From DATAWK01 sp036267255 (lineage in GTDB: Bacteria > Acidobacteriota > Terriglobia > Terriglobales > Acidobacteriaceae): 64,000 bases of DNA. Where the stretch lies: contig DATAWK010000036.1 of assembly GCA_036267255.1 (NCBI GenBank), positions 62,001 through 126,000 on the forward strand. The letters run 5' to 3'. Made by a program: the position numbers and the translations under genes. How positions within the stretch are numbered: position 1 is the stretch's first letter; each line of letters starts with the position of its first letter. The notes beneath the pieces are model-generated. The model had not been told where the DNA came from, searched no databases, and worked only from the letters and a program-made list of their open reading frames with translations. Below, piece after piece: positions 55,273 through 64,000 of the stretch.

Positions 55273-55981
55273 ACTTCGTGAACACCTGCTGCGCGCTGGA
55301 GTCGCGCCACGGCATGTGCGCCGCTATCTCACCGAACTTGCCGACCATCTGGCCGATCTGCGGGCAGAAGAAGAACGTGCGGGCCGCAGTCGCGCGGATG
55401 CGGAATCCGCAGCATTCGTCCGGCTCGGCAAGATGGACGATCTCGCCAAGGCGATGATCGAGCAGCGCCAGTTCCAATCCTGGTGCGCCCGGGCACCGTG
55501 GGCGATATTCAGTCTCGCGCCGGTCCTGCTTCTGGCAGTGGCATGGTTCGTTGCCCTGTTTCTTTTGTGGTCGGGTTGGCAAATCTTTCTGCCAGGAGCC
55601 GATACGCCTTTCGGCAGCGCAGTGCATGGTCCAATTTATCGGTTCGAAAATATCTATTTTCAGGCTGACAAGTTCTATTATTTCGCCGCGCCGATTCTCG
55701 TCGGCTGGGGAATCGCGCTCGTCGCTGCCCGTCAAAGGGTCAAGGCGATTTGGCCGGTTGTCGGTCTGGTTCTGGTCGCTTTGATGGGCGCAATGAATCA
55801 AGTACGCGCGAGTCGCACGGCGGTCCCTGACGGATTTGGTCATGTTCGTATGGACTTCGCAATTGGGTCTTCCGCTCCGGAGATCTACTTCCACCTGTTG
55901 CATGCCCTGATACTGCTCACCATCACGGCGTTGCCATATCTCATCTGGCGGCTGCAAAAGGCTTACTCCTTTTCCGCCTAG
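55253..55981 (+). CDS. Permease-prefix-domain membrane protein
   Basis: 242 aa. The N-terminal about 75 residues (FHELREHLLRAGVAPRHVRRYLTELADHLADLRAEE) resemble the permease prefix domain that precedes MacB-type or FtsX-type permeases in Acidobacteria, followed by five helices and a loop. No ABC permease or ATPase follows, so it stands alone with PadR. Function unknown. It starts inside padR. Confidence 0.75.
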   Translation: MSKPFHELREHLLRAGVAPRHVRRYLTELADHLADLRAEEERAGRSRADAESAAFVRLGKMDDLAKAMIEQRQFQSWCARAPWAIFSLAPVLLLAVAWFVALFLLWSGWQIFLPGADTPFGSAVHGPIYRFENIYFQADKFYYFAAPILVGWGIALVAARQRVKAIWPVVGLVLVALMGAMNQVRASRTAVPDGFGHVRMDFAIGSSAPEIYFHLLHALILLTITALPYLIWRLQKAYSFSA

Positions 55982-56189
55982 TCGCCGGCTTCTTCACTGC
56001 TCAAGGGGGCCAACCGGACCCGAGTCCATGCTCCGCTTTCGCGGCACACCGCACCACCGCCTTCCCCGGAATAGTTTGCCGGAAGCCCGGCGGAACCTTA
56101 CAATCAGATATGCCATCCCGGAATCGTTCCTGCTGGGCACATCTGCCCGCCAACAGCGCCACCCTCCACACTGATAGTGATCCAAACCT

Positions 56190-57710
56190 ATGATTGAGAT
56201 TCCCGTACCCGAAGCCCTGACGTTTGACGACGTCCTGCTCGTGCCGTCTTTCAGCGAGGTGGTTCCCGCGCAGGTCAACACCCAGACCCATGTCACCCGG
56301 AACATTCTCGTCAATACACCGCTGCTCAGCGCGGCCATGGATACCGTTACCGAATCCCGGCTGGCCATCGCCATGGCGCAGCAGGGTGGTATCGGCGTCA
56401 TCCATCGCAATTTGACCATCGAGCAGCAGGCCGGCGAAGTGGATAAGGTCAAGCGTTCTGAAAGCGGCATGATCGTGGACCCGGTGACCATCACCCCGGA
56501 CCAGCCCATCTCCGAAGCGCTCGACGTCATGCGCCGTTACAAAATCTCCGGCGTGCCGGTCACCAAGAATAAAAAGCTGGTCGGCATCCTTACCAATCGC
56601 GATCTGCGCTTTGAAACCCGCACCGAAATTCCCGTCGGCGATGTCATGACCAAGCAAAATCTCATCACGGTTCCGGTTGGCACCACACTCGAAGAAGCCG
56701 AACAGATTCTGCACAGTCACCGCGTCGAAAAGCTTCTGGTCGTCAACGATCAGTACGAGCTCAAGGGCCTGATCACCGTCAAGGACATCCAGAAGAAACT
56801 GAAATATCCCAATGCCGCAAAGGATTCCCAGGGCCGTCTACGCGTTGCCGCCGCCATCGGCGCCACCGGAGATTTTCTCGAACGCGCCCAGGAACTGATT
56901 CGCAACCGCGTCGATGCTCTGGCCATCGACTCCGCCCACGGACATTCTTCGCGCGTGCTGGAAGCGATCCGCGCCTTGAAGAAGCAGTTCCCGCAGATTG
57001 ACCTGATGGCAGGCAACATCGCCACCTATGAAGGCGCCACGGCGCTGATCGAAGCCGGCGCCGACGCCATCAAGGTCGGCATCGGACCCGGTTCCATCTG
57101 TACCACGCGCATGGTCACCGGCGCGGGCATGCCGCAGATCACCGCCATCTCCGAGGCCTACCGCGCGGCCAAGCTGCACAATGTCCCGCTCATCGCCGAT
57201 GGCGGCGTCAAATATTCCGGCGACGTCACCAAGGCCATCGCCGCCGGCGCCAGCGCCATCATGATCGGCTCTCTCTTCGCGGGCGTCGATGAAAGCCCCG
57301 GAGAAACCATCCTCTACCAGGGACGCTCCTTCAAGACCTATCGCGGCATGGGCTCTCTCTCCGCAATGGCGCAAGGCTCCGGCGAGCGCTACTTTCAGAG
57401 CACCCGCGACATGGAAGAACCGGAGGGCCGCTCCAACCTGACCAGCCGGGAAAACACCAGCGCCAATCGCCTGGCTAAATTTGTGCCCGAAGGCATCGAA
57501 GGCCGCGTGCCCTATCGCGGGCCGCTGGAGTCGATGGTCTATCAGCTCGTAGGCGGTCTGCGTTCCGGCATGGGTTACCTCGGCTGCGCATCCATAAAGG
57601 AATTGCAGGAGAAATCTCGCTTCGTCCGCATCTCCAATGCCGGCCTGCGGGAAAGCCACGTACACGACGTCATCATCACGCGCGAGGCGCCAAACTATCA
57701 TGTTGAGTAA
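56190..57710 (+). CDS. guaB: Inosine-5'-monophosphate dehydrogenase
   Basis: 506 aa. TFDDVLLVPSFSEV starts the barrel; two CBS domains (about residues 95-205, with VMTKQNLITVP) are inserted; the catalytic Cys lies in GPGSICTTR (about 303) and the flap GSLSAMAQGS follows. It makes XMP from IMP, the committed step to GTP. vanZ starts inside its last 11 bases. Confidence 0.98.
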   Translation: MIEIPVPEALTFDDVLLVPSFSEVVPAQVNTQTHVTRNILVNTPLLSAAMDTVTESRLAIAMAQQGGIGVIHRNLTIEQQAGEVDKVKRSESGMIVDPVTITPDQPISEALDVMRRYKISGVPVTKNKKLVGILTNRDLRFETRTEIPVGDVMTKQNLITVPVGTTLEEAEQILHSHRVEKLLVVNDQYELKGLITVKDIQKKLKYPNAAKDSQGRLRVAAAIGATGDFLERAQELIRNRVDALAIDSAHGHSSRVLEAIRALKKQFPQIDLMAGNIATYEGATALIEAGADAIKVGIGPGSICTTRMVTGAGMPQITAISEAYRAAKLHNVPLIADGGVKYSGDVTKAIAAGASAIMIGSLFAGVDESPGETILYQGRSFKTYRGMGSLSAMAQGSGERYFQSTRDMEEPEGRSNLTSRENTSANRLAKFVPEGIEGRVPYRGPLESMVYQLVGGLRSGMGYLGCASIKELQEKSRFVRISNAGLRESHVHDVIITREAPNYHVE

Positions 57711-58200
57711 GCGTCGGCGTGTCCTGCTCAGCGCATGGATTCCTGCAGCCATCTGCGTTGTGCTCATTGCCACATCGTCCAGCGATACCTTCTCGTCCGA
57801 CAACACCAGCAGCTTTCTGCGGCCAATCTTCGAGCGCATCTTCGGCCCCATGAGCAACCACTTCTGGTGCAAGCTGCTCTTTGATCTGCGCAAGGTGGGC
57901 CACTTCTTCGCCTACGGATTTGTCAGCCTGGTCTTCTTCCGCGCCTGGCGCATGACCTTCCGTCTCAGCCATGCTTACTCCGCCGTCACCGCGTCGCTGC
58001 GCGCTGCAGCCGTCGCGCTGTTGTCCACGCTCATCCTTTCCAGCGCCGACGAATTTCATCAGGCATTCCTGCCCCAGCGCACCGGCTCTCCCTGGGACGT
58101 GCTGCTGGATATGTGCGGCGCCGTCACCTGCCATCTGATCATCTTTGCCCTCTTCGGCAGCCTGTTGGAGCTGGCCAGCGTCACCCGCCCCGACATTTAA
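57700..58200 (+). CDS. VanZ-like membrane protein
   Basis: 166 aa from ATG 57700, overlapping guaB by 11 bases. Four hydrophobic helices; SSSDTFSSDNTSSFLRPIF, LRKVGHFFAYGFVSLVFFRAW and SSADEFHQAFLPQRTGSPWDVLLDMCGAV match the VanZ-like family (conserved KxxHF and DExxQ-like pattern). VanZ gives low-level teicoplanin resistance in its original setting; the role here is unknown. Confidence 0.88.
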   Translation: MLSKRRRVLLSAWIPAAICVVLIATSSSDTFSSDNTSSFLRPIFERIFGPMSNHFWCKLLFDLRKVGHFFAYGFVSLVFFRAWRMTFRLSHAYSAVTASLRAAAVALLSTLILSSADEFHQAFLPQRTGSPWDVLLDMCGAVTCHLIIFALFGSLLELASVTRPDI

Positions 58201-58368
58201 GTCGGAACGCTAGATTGCGGTATGCGCGGGCCGCTGCATCTCCGCCCGATTTATATTTGCCCACCAACCATTACTGCTACACTGGTACGCATATTTTCAA
58301 TAAGCTTCTTGCGCTGCGCGCTGCATTCGGCGAAGTGGATGGCAGGGTCGCGCGGCTGGAGGAAATTC

Positions 58369-60297
58369 ATGACCAGAAAAAGAAGCCTGCATGCGCTTCT
58401 CTGCCTCGCTGTCGCATTTGCCTTGAGTGGTATTGCCGGCGCACAATCATCTTCATCCCAATCATCGTCTGCATCCGCGCAGGCCGCGCCTGCCCAGCCG
58501 ATCTTCACATATCAACAGGTCATGATCCCCATGCGCGATGGCGTGCACCTTCAGACTGTCATCCTGACGCCGGTCGATCAAAAAGGACCGCTCCCGATTC
58601 TTCTAAGCAGAACTCCCTATGGCGTACCCGCAAAGGCGCCGGAGAAAATGCCCGCCTCGATCAAGGAGCTGGCCCAGGACGGCTATATCTTCGTCTACCA
58701 GAACCTGCGTGGAAGATTTAAGTCCGAAGGCGTCTTTAAGCTCTCCTCGCAAGTCGATCTCAACGATCCCAAAGCCACCAACGAAACCACCGACGCCTAT
58801 GACACCATTGGCTGGCTGGTGAAAAATGTTCCCAACAACAACGGACGCGTGGGGATTTATGGTGTCTCTTACGTTGGATTGACCGCCGGTATGACGCTTC
58901 TGGATCCGAACCCGGCGCTGAAGGCCGTCAGCGAGCAGGCTTCTCCCGTGGACCAGTGGATGAATGACGACATGCATCGCTACGGTGCGCTGCGCGAAAG
59001 CTATGCCGTGGAGTACTCCGTGTTGGAGCAGGCCAGCAAAGGCAAGAACACGCACTTCGACTTTGATACCTACGATACCTATCAGTGGTATCGCAACGTC
59101 GGGCCGCTCACCAATATCAACGCAAAATACCTGCACGGCACCATTCCTTTCTGGAATTCCATCATGGAGCATCCCAACTACGATGACTTCTGGAAGAAAG
59201 AGGCCTGGGTCAACCAGCTGCATTCCTCCACCGTACCCAACCTGAACGTTGCCGGCTTCTGGGACCAGGAAGATCCCTGGGGTCCGTGGCAGATCTTCCG
59301 CCACGCCGAACAAAATGATCCTAACCACACCAACTTCATCGTTGCTGGCCCGTGGTTTCACGGACAGTGGCAGTTCCCGACAGCCAATCATATCGGCCTG
59401 GTTACATTCGGCGGCCATGACACCGCCGTTGAGTTCCGCAAAAACATTGAGGCGCCATTCTTCCGCTACTACCTGCACAACGAGGGAGCAAAACCTGACT
59501 GGCAGGCGACTACCTTCCAGACCGGCTCCAACACCTGGCATACCTACAGCACCTGGCCGCCCAGCGATGCCAAATCGACCAGCTTGTTTCTCCATGCGGA
59601 CGGCACGCTCTCCTTCGACGCGCCTGCGAGCGACACAACCGCCAAGGCCTATCGCCAATATGTTTCCGATCCGGCCAATCCGGTTCCCTATCGCACGCGT
59701 CCCATTTCTCCCACCTATCCTGCAGGAGACTGGCGCACCTGGGAAATGGCCGATCAGCGTTTTGTCGATGACCGTCCCGATGTCCTTACCTACGTCAGCG
59801 CGCCGCTCGATCATGACATCACCATCACCGGCCCCCTGGCAGCCGATCTTTTCGCCTCCACGTCCGGCACAGATTCCGACTTCGTCGTGAAACTGATCGA
59901 TGTCTATCCGCAGGATGCCCAGAAGAATGCCTGGGACCCCGATGCCGGTCCCAAACCGGGCCAATACGCACAGTCACTCAATGGATATGAACTTCCCATC
60001 GCCATGGAAGTCCGCCGCGGACGCTACAACACCAGCTACGAACACCCCAAGGCGCTGCCCGCGAACAAACCCGTCGAATGGAAAATCCCGCTGCGCGATC
60101 ACGACCATGTCTTCCTCAAGGGACACCAGATCATGGTGCAGATTCAGTCCACCTGGTTCCCCATCATCGACCGCAATCCGCAGAAATTTGTTCCCAGCAT
60201 TTATCAGGCAACTGCCGCGGATTTCGCTCCGGCAACGCAGCGTATCTACTCCTCACCCAAACTGCCGTCGCATATTGTGCTGCCCATCGTCCCCTGA
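58369..60297 (+). CDS. Secreted CocE/NonD-type hydrolase (S15 family)
   Basis: 642 aa from ATG 58369, which has GGAGG 6 bases upstream; the longer frame before it is not used. A signal peptide (ALLCLAVAFALSGIAGA) is followed by a Ser/Gln/Ala linker and the S15/CocE fold. The nucleophile motif GVSYVG puts the active Ser at residue 167. The C-terminal beta-sandwich domain (about 480-640, ISAPLDHDITITGPLAADLF-like) is complete. It hydrolyses esters or amides of unknown identity outside the cytoplasm. The tetR unit follows by about 70 bases. Confidence 0.9.
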   Translation: MTRKRSLHALLCLAVAFALSGIAGAQSSSSQSSSASAQAAPAQPIFTYQQVMIPMRDGVHLQTVILTPVDQKGPLPILLSRTPYGVPAKAPEKMPASIKELAQDGYIFVYQNLRGRFKSEGVFKLSSQVDLNDPKATNETTDAYDTIGWLVKNVPNNNGRVGIYGVSYVGLTAGMTLLDPNPALKAVSEQASPVDQWMNDDMHRYGALRESYAVEYSVLEQASKGKNTHFDFDTYDTYQWYRNVGPLTNINAKYLHGTIPFWNSIMEHPNYDDFWKKEAWVNQLHSSTVPNLNVAGFWDQEDPWGPWQIFRHAEQNDPNHTNFIVAGPWFHGQWQFPTANHIGLVTFGGHDTAVEFRKNIEAPFFRYYLHNEGAKPDWQATTFQTGSNTWHTYSTWPPSDAKSTSLFLHADGTLSFDAPASDTTAKAYRQYVSDPANPVPYRTRPISPTYPAGDWRTWEMADQRFVDDRPDVLTYVSAPLDHDITITGPLAADLFASTSGTDSDFVVKLIDVYPQDAQKNAWDPDAGPKPGQYAQSLNGYELPIAMEVRRGRYNTSYEHPKALPANKPVEWKIPLRDHDHVFLKGHQIMVQIQSTWFPIIDRNPQKFVPSIYQATAADFAPATQRIYSSPKLPSHIVLPIVP

Positions 60298-60329
60298 TGG
60301 GCACACGAAATTCCTGAGGCTTTCTTTTC

Positions 60330-60367
60330 GCTATACAGCGTATACCTTTGGGTATACGCTGTATAGC
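60330..60367. promoter_or_regulatory. Perfect 17-bp inverted repeat, probable TetR operator
   Basis: GCTATACAGCGTATACC (60330-60346) and GGTATACGCTGTATAGC (60351-60367) are exact inverted repeats around TTTG. Each arm is itself a smaller dyad (TATAC-3-GTATA), so the site is nested. Its last base is directly before the tetR ATG at 60368, leaving no room for a ribosome binding site. Confidence 0.9.
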
Positions 60368-60970
60368 ATGCCAACGGAAACTCCACCGACGAGTACAACC
60401 GCCGAACGCATCGCCGAAGTCGCGCTGGAGATTCTTGAAGGCGAAGGCCCCGACGCTGTAACCATGCGCCGTGTCGCGCAGGCCGTCGGCATTACGCCGA
60501 TGGCCATCTATCACCACTTCCCTAATCGCGATGCCATGCTGCAGGCCATCACCGATGCCGAGTTCGAAAACCTGCGTGCCCTCATCGAGACAAGAAAGAA
60601 GCAGAGCACAGCACATCCAAAGTCGCGTCTGGTGCAGTTGATGGCCGGCTATCTGGACTATGCGCTGCAACGGCCTCGCGTTTTCGATTATGTCTTTTCC
60701 CGGCCGCGTCCCGGTGCGCGACAGTTTCCCGATGATTTCCGTGCGCGCCGCTCTCCCACATTGAACTTGGTCGCCGATGGCGTTGCCGAAGCCATGCAAG
60801 CCGGAAAGTTGAAGAAGGATGATTGCTGGGAAGTCGCCCTGGAGCTTTGGGCGTTGATTCATGGCTATGTGGCGCTCTATCGCGCGGGAAGGTTTCATCT
60901 TTCCGAAGAAGATTTTCGCGCGCTCTGCGAGCGTTCTATCAGGAGGCTTCTACATGGAATTCAAAGTTAA
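60368..60970 (+). CDS. TetR family transcriptional regulator
   Basis: 200 aa from ATG 60368. TTAERIAEVALEILEGEGPDAVTMRRVAQAVGITPMAIYHHFPNRDAML is a clear TetR helix-turn-helix with the AIYHHF turn. The C-terminal ligand domain has no recognised effector. It likely represses itself and the downstream acyltransferase through the palindrome touching its start. It overlaps the next gene by 17 bases. Confidence 0.95.
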   Translation: MPTETPPTSTTAERIAEVALEILEGEGPDAVTMRRVAQAVGITPMAIYHHFPNRDAMLQAITDAEFENLRALIETRKKQSTAHPKSRLVQLMAGYLDYALQRPRVFDYVFSRPRPGARQFPDDFRARRSPTLNLVADGVAEAMQAGKLKKDDCWEVALELWALIHGYVALYRAGRFHLSEEDFRALCERSIRRLLHGIQS

Positions 60971-62432
60971 TGCCGTGCACCGCGTCGGCGCCATAGTTCT
61001 GTCGGCCGTTGCGTTGTGGTTTGGAACGGGATTGCATCCTCTCTGGTGGCTGCTATGGATTGCGCCCATTCCCGTGCTCGTCGTCGCCGCCCGCAGCACA
61101 CGCCTCACTGCATTCACCATCGCCATCGTCGCATGGACCATCGGCGCTTTGAATGCGATGCGCTATTACCGCATCGTCGAACTGCCTTGGATCGTCATAT
61201 TGGAAGTGGTTCTTGGCCCCGCCATTGTCTTCGCCTGTGCCGTCCTGTTATGGCGCAGGCTGCTCCTGCGCGGCGCTTTTGCGTTCGCAACGATTGCCTT
61301 CCCCACCGTCTGGGTCAGCTATGAATTTATTCTCTCGCTGCTGTCCCCACACTCCACCTGGGGCAATCTCGCCTACACGCAGATGGATTGTCTACCTATC
61401 CTGCAACTGGCTTCGATCACAGGCGTCTGGGGTATCAGTTTTCTGGTATTCCTCTTTGCCGCAACCGTTGCCGGCGCAACTGTTGCCGTATTGTCCAGTG
61501 CCGGAACCGGCATCATCTCCAAACGCCAGCTCCGCAGCGTCGCCGCCTCGGTAAGTGCTCTGTTGCTGGTCATCGTTGCCTGGGGAACATGGCGGCTGCA
61601 CTCCATGCCGGCATCGCCGCAGGTCACCGTCGGACTCATCGCCTCCGACATCCCGCAGAATCTCTCGCCGCGCACGGCCGCAGGCCAGAGCGCGCTCTTC
61701 GACAAATATGGAAGCGTCGCCAGCGGCCTTGTCTCGCAGGGAGCGCAGGTGATTGTCGATCCGGAAAAAACAGCGATGGTTCCCCTCGCGAACATTCATG
61801 AGATGGATGCACCTTTGGAAGCCGCAACCGATGGCAAAGCGATTGTGGTGCAGGGTGTCCTTGGCCTGACCGCAAATACCAAGCTCAATCAGGCACGCAT
61901 CTATGCTCCGAATGGCACGGCTCCAAATGGCACGCTGGAAGCGACCTACGAAAAGCACCATATGTTGCCCGCATTCGAATGGGATGAGCTGCCGGGAACG
62001 ACGCGCACGCTGCTGCATGAACCCTCCGGCATCTGGGGCGTCGCCATCTGCAAGGATATGGATTTTCCAAAGCTCAGCCGGCAATATGGCAACGACGGCG
62101 TGGGCCTGCAACTGGTGCCTGCCTGGGATTTTGTTTCCGACGGTTGGCTGCATGATCGCATGGCCATCATGCGCGGAGTGGAAAGCGGCTTCAGCATTGC
62201 GCGCACAGCCAAGCAGGGGCTGCTGACGGTCAGCGACGATCGTGGCCGCGTTCTGGCGCAGCGAACCACAGGTTCCGCGCCGTGGGCCACGCTGCTGGCC
62301 ACGGTTCCGGTCCATCACGATGCAACCCTCTACGCCCGCTGGGGAAATTGGTTTGCGGTGCTGTGCGTCGCTGCCTTGATCGCTTTGCTGGTTCTTTCCT
62401 TCCTCAAGCGATCGAAGCCGGTTGGATCATAA
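60954..62432 (+). CDS. Lnt-like membrane carbon-nitrogen hydrolase/acyltransferase
   Basis: 492 aa from ATG 60954, which has AGGAGG 7 bases upstream. About six N-terminal helices with WVSYEFILSLLSPHSTWGNLAYTQ resemble apolipoprotein N-acyltransferase. The nitrilase domain keeps Glu271 (VDPEKTAM), Lys334 (YEKHHM) and Cys366 (VAICKDMDF). E. coli Lnt has CYE at the active Cys, while this protein has CKD, which suggests a divergent subgroup or different substrate. It is co-transcribed with tetR, unlike a housekeeping lnt. It converges on the next gene. Confidence 0.85.
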   Translation: MEFKVNAVHRVGAIVLSAVALWFGTGLHPLWWLLWIAPIPVLVVAARSTRLTAFTIAIVAWTIGALNAMRYYRIVELPWIVILEVVLGPAIVFACAVLLWRRLLLRGAFAFATIAFPTVWVSYEFILSLLSPHSTWGNLAYTQMDCLPILQLASITGVWGISFLVFLFAATVAGATVAVLSSAGTGIISKRQLRSVAASVSALLLVIVAWGTWRLHSMPASPQVTVGLIASDIPQNLSPRTAAGQSALFDKYGSVASGLVSQGAQVIVDPEKTAMVPLANIHEMDAPLEAATDGKAIVVQGVLGLTANTKLNQARIYAPNGTAPNGTLEATYEKHHMLPAFEWDELPGTTRTLLHEPSGIWGVAICKDMDFPKLSRQYGNDGVGLQLVPAWDFVSDGWLHDRMAIMRGVESGFSIARTAKQGLLTVSDDRGRVLAQRTTGSAPWATLLATVPVHHDATLYARWGNWFAVLCVAALIALLVLSFLKRSKPVGS

Positions 62433-62467
62433 CTGGATTGCAAGCATCTCTCCATGGAACAGCCTGC

Positions 62468-63811
62468 TTACCGTTTCCCCTTTGAAAATGGCCGCAAGCG
62501 AACAAAAACATTCACGCCAACTGGGTCCGTTCCGTAGATGGGTTGCAGCGGTTTGCCCACGCCGTACGTCGTCACCTGCGCTCCCAATGCGGACGCCCAG
62601 TGCGGAATCCAATCAAAATCATGGTCGTAGCCGAAGGTATAGGCCTGCACATGCGTCAGCGGAGCTTCCTCGAAACCCGGTGGCAACGGGTTTTCTCCAT
62701 TTAGCAATTCATTCGATCGTCCTGCATTTTCCATGCGCGTCCAAATGTAGTTCCGCGTGCAGAAACGCAAAGTCGACTCCAATAGATAGCTGTTTTCTTT
62801 CCCATTGTCCGGAATGGATCGCGTTCTTCCCCAAAGCACCGTGCTGGCCAGGTTGCCATTTTTGAATGGCTGGTTGTACATGATCGAAGCCGTCGTCCGC
62901 GCCTGATTTTCCGTGGGGAAAAGCTGCTCCGGGCTGCTAATGCGCGCGTAGGAATATTGCCCGCTCCAGTTCTTTCCCGGCTGCATCGTTAAACGCATCG
63001 ACCAGGAATCGATCGCGCCCTGGTAAATCGTCCATTTGTTCTCGCCCGGCTCGCGGCCATGAAAGCCGCTGGCTTCAATGCGCGCGATTCCGTACGTCGT
63101 GCCCACCGTCACCACATCGCTGGCAATGTGCGTCGAATCTTCCTGATGATGTCCCAGTGCCCCCACTGGATTTTCAAGCGCAGACGCGCGATGCGGATAG
63201 GCCGATGGACCAATCGCAGGATCGCCCACCGGAGCTACGTAGAACGACAGCAACGCCCGCTTGCCCAGCTGCCAATCGTACAGCGCTGCAATCTCCATAA
63301 AAAAATCGTGCGGATGTTGACCATCTGCAATCGGCACGCCGAACGCCGTTTCTCCCTGCTGAAACAGCAGCGGATAACGCCGTCCCGTGATGGTTGCCGG
63401 TTCCAGGCTGAACATCGCGCGCAAAGTCAGTTGCCCCGAACCTAACTTGCGTTCCGCCATCGGCATAAACCAGTTGGTCGAGAACAGCTTGTCCCCGCCG
63501 CGCGGACTCGTCTGCTGTTCCTCCGTGAGAAACGCATTGGCATGAAACATCAACATCCACGGTCCATGCATCGTCATCAGCATCGGGTTCGGTGTCGAAT
63601 TCGGCTCCGCGCTGGTTCCCGACGTAGCATGATGCAGAATCTCCTGCATAAATGTCTGCGGATGCATCTGCTGCATCAGCTCCATCTCTCCTTGCTTCAT
63701 TCCACGCGTCGTTTCGTTGGCAGACATTGGGTCATCGCCCGCCGGTTGTTGCGCACGCGCACCTGGGTGTGCAAATAAAAATAGCAAAGCAAACAGCGCA
63801 CAGCGCTTCAT
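62468..63811 (-). CDS. Met/His-rich outer-membrane-type protein, unknown function
   Basis: 447 aa from the third of three tandem ATGs (63811), best spaced from AGAGGG upstream. A signal peptide (ALFALLFLFAHPGARA) is followed by a Met/His/Gln-rich part (about 25-85, MKQGEMELMQQMHPQTFMQEILHHA) and a beta-rich body with alternating aromatic strands and a C-terminal VNVFVRLRPF. A porin-like or barrel fold is inferred. The Met/His content might bind copper or silver, but no metal gene adjoins it here. Confidence 0.72.
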   Translation of the reverse strand: MKRCALFALLFLFAHPGARAQQPAGDDPMSANETTRGMKQGEMELMQQMHPQTFMQEILHHATSGTSAEPNSTPNPMLMTMHGPWMLMFHANAFLTEEQQTSPRGGDKLFSTNWFMPMAERKLGSGQLTLRAMFSLEPATITGRRYPLLFQQGETAFGVPIADGQHPHDFFMEIAALYDWQLGKRALLSFYVAPVGDPAIGPSAYPHRASALENPVGALGHHQEDSTHIASDVVTVGTTYGIARIEASGFHGREPGENKWTIYQGAIDSWSMRLTMQPGKNWSGQYSYARISSPEQLFPTENQARTTASIMYNQPFKNGNLASTVLWGRTRSIPDNGKENSYLLESTLRFCTRNYIWTRMENAGRSNELLNGENPLPPGFEEAPLTHVQAYTFGYDHDFDWIPHWASALGAQVTTYGVGKPLQPIYGTDPVGVNVFVRLRPFSKGKR

Positions 63812-63817
63812 CATCAT

Positions 63818-64000
63818 TTCCCTCTGGCCAAATCACCATGCAGCACATCGCAATCTGGCGGACTGAGTCGTCCCGAAAGTCGTCGCGTTGCTTCGCGAGC
63901 ATGCCGCAAACGCAGGCAGGTTCATGCAGCAACATTTCAAACTGGAGAGGAAAACGCTGGCTATATTCGGAGCGTTACGAAAAGACCGTCCAACCCGGAC
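63818..64000. other. Unassigned end of window
   Basis: Apart from the ribosome site of the preceding gene, no convincing coding frame or signal was found in these 180 bases on either strand. A gene continuing beyond the window cannot be excluded. Confidence 0.4.

Noticed and set aside
63732..63935. Minus-strand Cys-rich frame at the end of the window
   Set aside because: Overlaps the signal peptide region of the Met/His-rich gene in another frame; composition looks like a shadow.
1..64000. CRISPR array, insertion sequence, prophage or rRNA
   Set aside because: No regularly spaced repeats, transposase or integrase motifs, or rRNA sequence seen anywhere in the window.

Overview
The window reads as a stretch of chromosome from an Acidobacteriota bacterium, most likely class Terriglobia/Acidobacteriaceae. 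This is an inference from gene content: MerR-TPR regulators, 7TM-DISM and PDZ-GAF SpoIIE phosphatases, PadR with a permease-prefix protein, Ig-like proteins with an internal membrane hairpin, and B12-dependent NrdJ. Base composition is moderately GC-rich. Most of the window is chromosomal housekeeping. There are no rRNA genes, insertion sequences, prophage or CRISPR arrays. One tRNA is present, tRNA-Thr(CGT).

Layout. 0-4.5 kb: end of an APC permease, an adenosine deaminase-family gene, a small membrane protein, a strong bidirectional terminator and aconitase. 4.8-6.8 kb: a small accessory island in which higB-higA plus a DUF1810 gene faces brnT-brnA across a 100-bp control region holding a 26-bp near-perfect palindrome. 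7-12.5 kb: a membrane diguanylate cyclase, a GT-C-like membrane protein flanked by a duplicated piece of the cyclase 3' end, an alpha/beta hydrolase and an Nramp metal transporter. 12.6-17.5 kb: purD, a DinB-like gene, gatB, a MerR-TPR regulator and a GyrI-like protein. 17.5-26 kb: tRNA-Thr, a PDZ-GAF-SpoIIE phosphatase, a decayed YdeI remnant, a Tat-exported aminotransferase and nrdJ with a probable NrdR box and leader hairpin. 26-32 kb: a heavy-metal RND efflux operon (small exported His/Cys protein, outer-membrane factor, adaptor lipoprotein, RND pump). 32-38.6 kb: a giant surface beta-helix/Ig protein, a lipoprotein and a second SpoIIE phosphatase.

38.7-51.2 kb holds the translation/transcription cluster in two pieces that face each other: ylxP-rbfA-nrnA on the plus strand and infB-nusA-rimP on the minus strand. 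Inverting 38.7-45.65 kb on paper restores the common order rimP-nusA-infB-ylxP-rbfA-nrnA, so a local inversion is suspected. Between the pieces lie an ArnT-like glycosyltransferase, a double GNAT protein, two small membrane proteins and an M24 peptidase.

51.3-64 kb: a TPR-retropepsin with two aspartate motifs, a DUF4097-like protein, a CDF-like protein with only membrane segments, padR and its membrane partner, guaB-vanZ, a secreted CocE/NonD hydrolase, a TetR gene whose start codon abuts a perfect 17-bp inverted repeat, an Lnt-like nitrilase-fold acyltransferase in the same operon, and a Met/His-rich outer-membrane-type protein.

The most unusual features are the paired toxin-antitoxin island with its shared control region, the split and inverted ribosome-maturation cluster, the TetR/Lnt-like unit with nested palindromes, the nrdJ leader, and the remnant duplication around the GT-C gene.
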